From contig CP070627.1 in NCBI GenBank assembly GCA_020355945.1, positions 633,654 to 647,385 on the forward strand: DNA of 13,732 nt, in the 5' to 3' direction. Every line of letters begins with the position of its first letter. Position 1 is the stretch's first letter. The position numbers and the translations under genes are program-made. The notes beneath the pieces are model-generated. The model saw only the letters and a program-made list of their open reading frames with translations. It made no database searches and was not told where the DNA came from. Source of the stretch: Candidatus Aminicenantota bacterium (GTDB lineage: Bacteria > Acidobacteriota > Aminicenantia > UBA2199). Positions 10,401 to 13,732 of this stretch are shown here, piece by piece.

Positions 10401-13400
10401 TATTCCAGGCCTTCTTTTTTATCACGGGTCTTCAACCATTTAATATAATCCACATATTGGGAGACTGGCTCTAATTTTATTGGTTCACCTGTTAGCATCG
10501 AATTGTATATTTGAGCTAATTCGTTGAATATAATGCCGGTACACCACCCATCCATTAATATGTGATGAAACGTCAATACCACCTGGTAGGTATTTTCACC
10601 TGTTTTTAATAACAACAGCCGGATAAGGTTGTCCCTGGATAAATCAAATCCTTTTTGCCTGTCCTTAAGATAGAATTCCTTTAAATACCGATCCCGGGTG
10701 TCTGGGGGCAAATGTTTTATTTCTTCAAAATAGATGTCACTGTGACGATGTTTTAGAACGATTTGTATAGGCTGATCTACCTGTTCATAATAAAACAGGG
10801 TTCGCAAAATATCATACCGTTCTACCAGTAAATTAAAACTCTTTTGTAATAAATTTTTATCAATATTCCCTTTTATTGAAAATACCATTTGTTCGACATA
10901 GGCAGGGGATTCTTCATCTTTTAGGGCATGGAATAACATGCCGGCCTGCATGGGGGTGATTTCATATATATCCTCGATGTCTCCCAGTTGATGAGTGAAT
11001 GCCTCCAGTTGGTCAATGGAGAGGTGGGGGTAGGTCAAATCCGAGGGGGTCAATTCCTGGCGTTCTTTTTTAACACAATGGGAAATAATGTTTAATAGAT
11101 GTATTTTGCAGGAGTCCAGCAGCCCGGCAATGGTGTCCGGCTTATATTGGTATTTGTTATAGGAGAAAGATAATACCAGTTGGGATTGAGCGATTATGCC
11201 GTTGATATTAATGGTATACCATTGTTCAAGGTCCGGGCTAAATTGATTTCCCGTTCTCATTGGGGATACCCGGAATATATTTTCCTGGTGGTCCTGACCG
11301 ATACTGCCGAATTCCCCCAGGTAATTGAAACTGATTCCCGGGTTTTGCCCGGGTGCAAATCCGTCCTTTTTATCTGCGGGGGTTAAATATTTCAATATGC
11401 CGTAACCGATTCCTTTATTGGGAATCCGCCTCAAGGTTTCTTTGACATGTTTGATGGCATGGGACAGGTCCCGGGCAGGGCTCATTTCCAATAAGACCGG
11501 GTATTGACTGGTAAACCAACCCACGGTGCGGCTGATATCGATATCCCGGATGATTTCTTCCCTGCCGTGACCCTCTAAATGGATAAACACGTTGTCAATT
11601 CCTGCCCAATCCTTAACAGCCAATCCCAAAGCTGCCAGTAGTATATCATTGATTTCCGTAGAATAGGCGTGGTTGACTTCTTTCAATAACTGCCGGGTTT
11701 GGTCCGCATCCAATGTCAAGCGAAGGGTTTCATTATTTTTTATTTTTTTCTCTGCCGGGGAAATTTCAAAATCTCCGGGTAAAGGTGGTATGCTTGTTTT
11801 TTCTATACGCTTCCAGTATTCCAGCTCATTTAACAGTGCGGGACTTTCTGCATATTTTTTTAATTGGTGGGCCCACTGTTTAAAGGAATCGGTTTTAGGT
11901 GGGAATCGCAGTGGTTCATTGTTCATTGCCTGCTGATAGCCTAGGGCAAAGTCCTCTAACAATATACGCCAGGAAATACCATCCACTACCAGGTGATGGA
12001 TAACCATCAACAAATGATCTCCTGCGGCGGTTTTAAATAGTCCCAACTTCAGCAAAGGTCCTGTTTCCGGGTTGATACTGGATTGTATTCGGTTGGCTTG
12101 CTGTGGGATTTCCTTTTTTATGTGATCTTCTCCTGTTTCCTTAAGATCAAAGAGTTCCAGGTGCAACAATTTTCCTTTGGTGTTTTCATCTATGTCCCTG
12201 ATGGTTTGCAGGACAACTGGCTTTTCGGCCTGGTGGGGGTCGCGGTTAAATTGATAAACCATGCGCAGGGCATCATGGTGCCGGGTTAGCTGTTGAAATA
12301 CTCGCCTGACAATATTTTCATCAAATCCTTCTTGCCGGTAGATCATGACGGCCTGGTTAAAGTGATGCCAGGGGGCAAAGTTATTCTCAAAGAACCATTG
12401 TTGTATAGGGGTTAATTGAACTTCCCCGCGGACAGGGCCTTGATCGATGGTACGTTTTATGGGAGTGATGGTTTGCCGCAGTTGTTTGATGGTGGGGTTT
12501 GCGAACAGGTCTTTGATTTCCAGTTTTAGGCCGAATTTTTTCAAACGGGCGGCAACCTGGATGGCTTTGATGGAATCGCCGCCGATGTTAAAGAAGTTGT
12601 CATTGATGCTGATGGGGTTCGCCTCTTCCGGGGCACTCTTGCCCAACAATACCTCTGCCCATGTTTTTGCTAATTTTTCTTCCACATCATCCCTGGGTGC
12701 CTGGTATTCGTCTTGCCCGGTTTTTACCCCGGGTCCCGGTAGTGCTTTTCGGTCTATTTTTCCATTGGGGGTTAAGGGAAGTTTATCCAATTGGACAAAA
12801 TATGAGGGGATCATGTAATCCGGCAGATGCTGAGAAAGTGTTTGTCGCAGGCTGGAATCTTGCAGCGGGTTATCCGAAACAATATAGGCGCACAGATATT
12901 TTTCCCCGGGTTTGTTTTCCCTGGCCAGCACGACTGCTTCTTTGATTGTGTTTACATTCATCAATTGATTTTCTATTTCTCCCAATTCGATGCGGTATCC
13001 CCGGATTTTTACCTGGTGATCGATGCGGCCGATAAACATGATATTCCCGTCCGGCAGCCATTTGGCCAGGTCCCCTGAGTGATATAACAAGGGGGCAAGC
13101 CCCCTTGTCCCCTTTATGAATTTTTCTGCGGTTAATCCCGGGCGGTTTAGATAGCCCCGGGCCAGGCTTTCTCCTGCAATACACAGTTCACCGGGGATTC
13201 CTACCGGCTGAAGGTTCCCATGCCTGTTTAAAATGTATATCCGGTTGTTGAATATGGGTTTGCCAATGGGGATATCCCGGTAACTTTGTTCCGCGACACA
13301 ACTGGTGGCTACCACTGTATCTTCGGTTGGCCCGTAATTGTTCACCAGGCAATAATTTTGTTTTACAAAACGTTTTAATTTATCTCCGCCGGTTAACAAT

Positions 13401-13732
13401 ATTCGTAATGAAGGATTATCAACTGTCATAAATTGTTCACATACCTGGGTGGGCAAAAAAGATATAGTAATGTGATGTTTCTCAAAGTATTGGTTTAACC
13501 CGGGGATATCCAATTTGATTTGTTCTTCAATAATATAGAGAGAGGCACCGCAGATGATGTAAGGGAAAATTTCCCAGACTGATGCATCAAAGCCAATACC
13601 TGCATATTTGCTGGCTCTATCCTTATATGTTACGGAAAAGCGGCGATTATGCCAACAACATAAGTTAGCCAGGGATTGATGTTCCACCATGACACCTTTG
13701 GGTTTTCCCGTGGAACCTGAAGTGTAGATGAC
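3053..13732 (-). CDS. Nonribosomal peptide synthetase, 5'-truncated by window edge: (A)-T-E-C-A-T-C-A-T-C
   Basis: This is a cytoplasmic multimodular NRPS that activates amino acids as adenylates, loads them on phosphopantetheinyl carrier domains and joins them. The reading frame is open to the right edge. The first Met (13690) is internal, because the 14 upstream codons spell VIYTSGSTGKPKGV, the A3 ATP-binding motif. The visible part has 3559 residues (numbered here from the edge) and a TAA stop at 3055-3053. Domain order is A (partial, 1-330), T (Ser387), E (HHLVVDG at 579), DCL-type C (HHILMDG at 1056), A, T (Ser1968), C (HHIITDG at 2160), A, T (Ser3062) and a final C (HHIISDGW at 3250). 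The protein ends directly after this C domain, so the partner A domain is on the next gene. Four in-frame copies of KGTRGLAPL (from 207, 1421, 2512 and 2879) come from a palindromic DNA repeat. Family assignment is certain; the product is unknown. Confidence 0.98.
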   Translation of the reverse strand, partial: VIYTSGSTGKPKGVMVEHQSLANLCCWHNRRFSVTYKDRASKYAGIGFDASVWEIFPYIICGASLYIIEEQIKLDIPGLNQYFEKHHITISFLPTQVCEQFMTVDNPSLRILLTGGDKLKRFVKQNYCLVNNYGPTEDTVVATSCVAEQSYRDIPIGKPIFNNRIYILNRHGNLQPVGIPGELCIAGESLARGYLNRPGLTAEKFIKGTRGLAPLLYHSGDLAKWLPDGNIMFIGRIDHQVKIRGYRIELGEIENQLMNVNTIKEAVVLARENKPGEKYLCAYIVSDNPLQDSSLRQTLSQHLPDYMIPSYFVQLDKLPLTPNGKIDRKALPGPGVKTGQDEYQAPRDDVEEKLAKTWAEVLLGKSAPEEANPISINDNFFNIGGDSIKAIQVAARLKKFGLKLEIKDLFANPTIKQLRQTITPIKRTIDQGPVRGEVQLTPIQQWFFENNFAPWHHFNQAVMIYRQEGFDENIVRRVFQQLTRHHDALRMVYQFNRDPHQAEKPVVLQTIRDIDENTKGKLLHLELFDLKETGEDHIKKEIPQQANRIQSSINPETGPLLKLGLFKTAAGDHLLMVIHHLVVDGISWRILLEDFALGYQQAMNNEPLRFPPKTDSFKQWAHQLKKYAESPALLNELEYWKRIEKTSIPPLPGDFEISPAEKKIKNNETLRLTLDADQTRQLLKEVNHAYSTEINDILLAALGLAVKDWAGIDNVFIHLEGHGREEIIRDIDISRTVGWFTSQYPVLLEMSPARDLSHAIKHVKETLRRIPNKGIGYGILKYLTPADKKDGFAPGQNPGISFNYLGEFGSIGQDHQENIFRVSPMRTGNQFSPDLEQWYTININGIIAQSQLVLSFSYNKYQYKPDTIAGLLDSCKIHLLNIISHCVKKERQELTPSDLTYPHLSIDQLEAFTHQLGDIEDIYEITPMQAGMLFHALKDEESPAYVEQMVFSIKGNIDKNLLQKSFNLLVERYDILRTLFYYEQVDQPIQIVLKHRHSDIYFEEIKHLPPDTRDRYLKEFYLKDRQKGFDLSRDNLIRLLLLKTGENTYQVVLTFHHILMDGWCTGIIFNELAQIYNSMLTGEPIKLEPVSQYVDYIKWLKTRDKKEGLEYWQEYLAGYESLPGLTVPGYKKQEMLKDRDREIKYELEEYVFILEKSLTDSLMKIALKNNVTVNTVIQSIWGILLQKYNQTDDVVYGAVVSGRPPELEDVERMLGLFINTVPVRIQSHGKQTFSQLVHQVQQNAALAKSYEYLPLAEIQALSSPKEELINHIMAFENYPIDTLVKDENKSKNHEFKVEDVKTVEQTNYHFNMVISPGKRLLIKFIFNSLVYEKNFVKRISQHFTEIVNQVTANVHISKSEIEIIPEVEKQRVLYEFNEKHGEYPQDRTIPGLFARQVEQTPDHISVTGMDHGAWSMEKYLKGTRGLAPLYITYRELNKRSHQLALHLKEKGVKPDTIVGLMVERSIEMIVGILGILKAGGAYLPIDPKNPEERARYMLADCNVGVLLTTPKLKAKVKAEVEKNFKKTPQLPLDFVNIETGPASAFESPLSTLTSTCQVSPVNLAYIIYTSGSTGIPKGVPIRHANFSPLLHWGYRHLKIGPADRVIQILSYYFDWSVWEIFITLTTGASLFMITENTLLNPDLLVNFIIEKGISILHMTPTHYQYLMDVGKKQETLKYLFIGAEKLTVDLARRSIESVTEQCRVFNMYGPTEAAIISSVLEIRRSKLEEYKKLTSVPIGKPVGNIDLLVLDRFLKLCPIEVTGELYIAGDALAMGYMNDPARTRQSFIKNIFKHKGIKGEHLYKTGDLVRWLEHGTVEFLGRKDHQLKIRGIRIELGEIENRLMDHKNVKEAVVIAREEKGKDKYLCAYIVPHRMETFREKELRNHLAAELPYYMIPTYFVPLEKIPLNPNGKMDRNALPGPEIFARKNYTPPGNRIEKKLAAIWSEVLHWQGTIGIDDNFFDLGGHSLTVTTMASKIYKAFNVRIPLVEIFNTPFIRGLTEYIKKETGERIAAIEPTEKKEFYALSSAQKRLYILQQMESTHVGYNMPQIIPLEENIDIKRLELTFKKLITRHESLRTSFHMVKDEPIQEIHDQVEFKIDYFDFKTARVEVNVEEEEEQPAAALTRSFIHPFDLSQAPLLRVKVIKTRSPGVKLFVDMHHIITDGVSQNILKDELQALYAGEKLPTLKLQYKDYAQWQNNPNYQVSITAQEDYWSKIFSDELPVLTLPTDFPRSLKKSFEGSTTAFILTTTQTKQLKDLSKKANITLFMFVMAVFNVLLSNLGNQEDIIVGIPIMGRRHVDLERIIGMFVNTLALRNYPAGNKTFKEFLHEVRESTLAAFENQDYQFDELVKKLSLDRDTDRNPIFDVMFNLLNQFDYTDNILEMDKQRLHQHQKSVSKFDLTLTAVDLGENLLCSFEYSTKLFESRTIDRIIEYFKKIFDLIFQNPNQKLAEIEITTAAEKRQILYEFNDKDVHYSKDKTLHRLFEEQMEQTPDQIALVGPYELHELHEKGTRGLAPLSNLISITYSQLSQKSDQLAHLLIKTGVKPDTIVALMLERSIEMIIGIFGILKAGGAYLPIDLDYPAERINYMFTESNTKFLVTTPALSEKFKKLSIVNCQLLMVNEEPPGCPGFNIPPKEASPHLHLSPWVNAPATSLAYIIYTSGTTGKPKGTLTTHANVIRVVKNTNYIELTGNHRILQLSNYAFDGSVFDIYGALLNGAALVLVDQDRAFAVDQLAKLIKQQQITVFFVTTALFNILIDTQLHCFADIRKVLFGGERVSLEHSRKALQYMGKGKVIHVYGPTETTVFATYYFIDRIEKKESTIPIGMPISNTTAYILDRCCKLAPIGVTGELYIGGEGLARGYLNNPELTAEKFIKGTRGLAPLLYAPLLYRTGDLVRWLPDGAIEFLGRQDFQVKIRGFRIEPGEIENRLLNHPQVKEALVIARQQQGKETKEKYLCAYIVADRDQNPKPSDLRDYLAVQFPPYMVPAYFVLLEQIPLNPNGKVDRNTLPEPEFTADEDYASPTNPVEQQLTEIWAELLGVRGAIGIDDNFFELGGHSLKAAVLAAKIHQAFQVKIPLKEIFSTPTIKELADSIARANKNPYKDIEKLKESDFYEPSYHQKRLWVLHQLSPASPAFHMPGNLVLNHEVDEQAIKKTVYDIVQRHESFRTGFKLLNDQPMQFILSEIEPPLQMIDISAMKENEKHQELDRIYKEIALKPFQLDRPPLFRSVLVKSGPRHYEFMFNMHHIISDGWSMEILKRDFSQIYEGYRKGKEVKLLPLSIQYKDFAAMHNQQLKDPVLKNKAHAFWKKKLQEGIPKLNFHGSLNKHTNDKKGAGYQCAIDNQLKEKLKNVAKQKNTSLFMVMFSVYILFLARFTGEQDIACSFISAGREHITLHNIIGFFVNSVIFRTRVDYRQSFEEFLQQVNKDILEIFAYQSYPLELLFEELQMRYPDIPVSFNMVNIQDTTIGQELRSFQPGHVEKSQDVKFDLEPYISEYKNGIHIYWAFRKSLFTPKSIEYMVSEYIKLLDYFASHPNSDYKTYRDRGIKPIFKKRG
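5056..5081 (-). repeat. 15-bp tandem duplication of the palindrome arm
   Basis: ACAAGGGGGCATATA (5056-5070) is followed by ACAAGGGGGCA, the start of copy D. The extra 15 bp adds exactly five codons and produces APLLYAPLLY before RTGDL. Copy A, at the same domain site, has the simple form APLLYHSGDL. Confidence 0.85.
5071..5100 (-). repeat. In-frame palindromic element, copy D
   Basis: The core is the same 29 bp, encoding KGTRGLAPL at residues 2879-2887 before YRTGDL (motif A7) of the Ile-type A domain. This is the same domain position as copy A. The left arm is partly duplicated next to it (5056-5070). Confidence 0.92.
5871..5893 (-). repeat. Heptamer tandem repeat (AATTGAC)3
   Basis: Three perfect 7-bp units (21 bp, seven codons) plus AA are translated as part of LSIVNCQLL, in the variable loop between motifs A2 and A3 of the Ile-type A domain. 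The form resembles the short tandemly repeated repetitive (STRR) heptamers described in cyanobacteria. Confidence 0.85.
6172..6200 (-). repeat. In-frame palindromic element, copy C
   Basis: The core is the same 29 bp; the following base is T instead of A. It encodes KGTRGLAPL at residues 2512-2520, just before ITYSQL (motif A1) of the Ile-type A domain. A 9-bp tandem repeat (6202-6222) adjoins it. Confidence 0.92.
6202..6222 (-). repeat. 9-bp tandem repeat (CGTGTAATT) beside palindrome copy C
   Basis: Two full units (6202-6210, 6211-6219) and the start of a third are present. On the coding strand they give ELHELHE, leading straight into KGTRGLAPL. Confidence 0.8.
9067..9086 (-). repeat. Hexamer repeat, arm 1 of an imperfect inverted pair
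   Basis: The units are AGGTTG, AGGTTA and AGGTTG on the plus strand, encoding STLTST in the A2-A3 loop of the second A domain. By eye it matches the reverse complement of the repeat at 9173-9199 at 17 of 20 positions. Confidence 0.65.
9173..9199 (-). repeat. Hexamer repeat, arm 2 of an imperfect inverted pair
   Basis: The units are AACCTC, AGCCTT, AACCTT and AGCCTT on the plus strand, encoding the Lys/Ala/Val-rich stretch LKAKVKAEVE in the same A2-A3 loop. It is separated from arm 1 by about 85 bases. Confidence 0.65.
9445..9474 (-). repeat. In-frame palindromic element, copy B
   Basis: The core is the same 29 bp as in the other copies. It encodes KGTRGLAPL at residues 1421-1429, directly before ITYREL (motif A1) of the second A domain. 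A four-unit heptamer repeat (9484-9511) lies immediately upstream in coding direction. Confidence 0.92.
9484..9511 (-). repeat. Heptamer tandem repeat (CCATGCT)4, imperfect
   Basis: There are four 7-bp units: CCATGCT, CCATGCT, CCATGGT and CCATGCC. They are translated as GMDHGAWSME, a segment with no counterpart in ordinary A-domain N-termini, and sit directly beside palindrome copy B. Confidence 0.85.
11050..13732 (-). other. Module with partial A domain (Leu code), T and epimerisation domain
   Basis: The A domain runs from motif A3 at the edge to NGKIDR near 12765. Its residues at the GrsA specificity positions read D-A-W-F-L-G-N-V-V plus the A10 Lys, which is the published Leu code. The carrier domain has the FFNIGGDSI form (Ser codon 12574-12572), the variant usual before E domains. 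The E domain (about 12440-11060) shows PIQQWF, HHLVVDGISW, GHGRE, TVGWFTSQYP and FNYLGEF. All expected E motifs are present, so conversion of the bound Leu to D-Leu is predicted. A7 reads YHSGDL instead of the usual Y-R/K-TGDL, directly after a palindrome-encoded insert. The alignment was done by eye; the Leu call is fairly firm. Confidence 0.85.
13087..13116 (-). repeat. In-frame palindromic element, copy A
   Basis: On the plus strand the arms are ACAAGGGGGC and GCCCCCTTGT around AA, followed by CCCCTTTA. On the coding strand it gives KGTRGLAPL at residues 207-215 of the first gene, between the AEKFI segment and the YHSGDL (A7) motif of the Leu-type A domain. Confidence 0.92.

Larger units (their letters stand above)
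7760..10985 (-). other. Module C(DCL)-A-T, substrate unassigned
   Basis: The C domain (about 10980-9650) begins YEITPMQAGMLFH, has HHILMDGW and ends with GLFINTVPVRI. These features belong to DCL domains, which accept a D-configured donor, as expected after the E domain. The A domain (about 9560-7960) carries YTSGSTGIPKG, MYGPTE, YKTGDL, GRKDHQLKIRG and NGKMDR. Its code reads D-W-W-H-F-G-M-I-I-K, which matches none of the common published codes I know, so no substrate is proposed. The carrier serine codon is 7831-7829 (LGGHSL). The loop between A2 and A3 (about 9060-9200) is enlarged with hexamer repeats, and a palindrome insert precedes the ITYREL motif. Confidence 0.85.

Noticed and set aside
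567..12945. Many plus-strand open frames of 60-123 codons
   Set aside because: All lie opposite the two NRPS genes, resemble no known protein, lack consistent ribosome sites and are explained as antisense shadows.
5056..13116. CRISPR array
   Set aside because: The four palindromes are kilobases apart with coding sequence between them, not regularly spaced spacers.
12870..13184. Minus-strand 104-codon frame and other short minus-strand frames (4900-5082, 5146-5334)
   Set aside because: They overlap the NRPS in another frame over conserved A-domain motifs and palindrome copies; no independent support.
13688..13690. ATG at 13690 as the start of the first gene
   Set aside because: The frame continues upstream to the edge and encodes the A3 motif there, so this Met is internal.

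Overview
The window is the interior of a large nonribosomal peptide synthetase (NRPS) locus. Two NRPS genes, both on the minus strand, fill essentially all of it. The upstream gene (right side) enters from beyond position 13732, already inside the A3 motif of an adenylation (A) domain, and ends at 3053. The second gene starts one base later, at 3051, and runs off the left edge at position 1 with no stop codon. No tailoring, regulatory, transport, MbtH-like, thioesterase or RNA gene is visible, and no gene-free stretch exceeds a few bases.

Read in coding direction (right to left), the assembly line is: [A]-T-E, C-A-T, C-A-T, C | A-T-C. The bar marks the protein boundary, which cuts a module between its condensation (C) and A domains. 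By eye alignment to GrsA, the substrate codes are DAWFLGNVVK (matches the known Leu code; followed by an epimerisation domain, hence D-Leu), DWWHFGMIIK (not assignable), DGFFLGVVFK (one residue from the known Ile code) and DGQHLGVVNK (not assignable). The readable product is therefore an internal fragment D-Leu - X - Ile - Y, released or extended elsewhere.

The most unusual signal is a perfectly conserved 29-bp palindromic element present four times inside the first gene. In all four copies it is read in the same frame as Lys-Gly-Thr-Arg-Gly-Leu-Ala-Pro-Leu. The copies lie at only two kinds of place: just before the first A-domain core motif, and just before the TGDL (A7) motif. Short tandem repeats (6, 7 and 9 bp units) also sit in A-domain loops, two of them directly beside palindrome copies. 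It looks like a protein-coding repeat family invading tolerant loops of the megasynthase, in the manner of Rickettsia palindromic elements.

The organism cannot be fixed from this window. Base composition is moderate, the domains are of ordinary bacterial type, and small repeats inside coding sequence suggest a large repeat-rich genome. An uncultured lineage such as Aminicenantota/Acidobacteriota, a deltaproteobacterium-like group or a cyanobacterium would all fit; this is a guess only.
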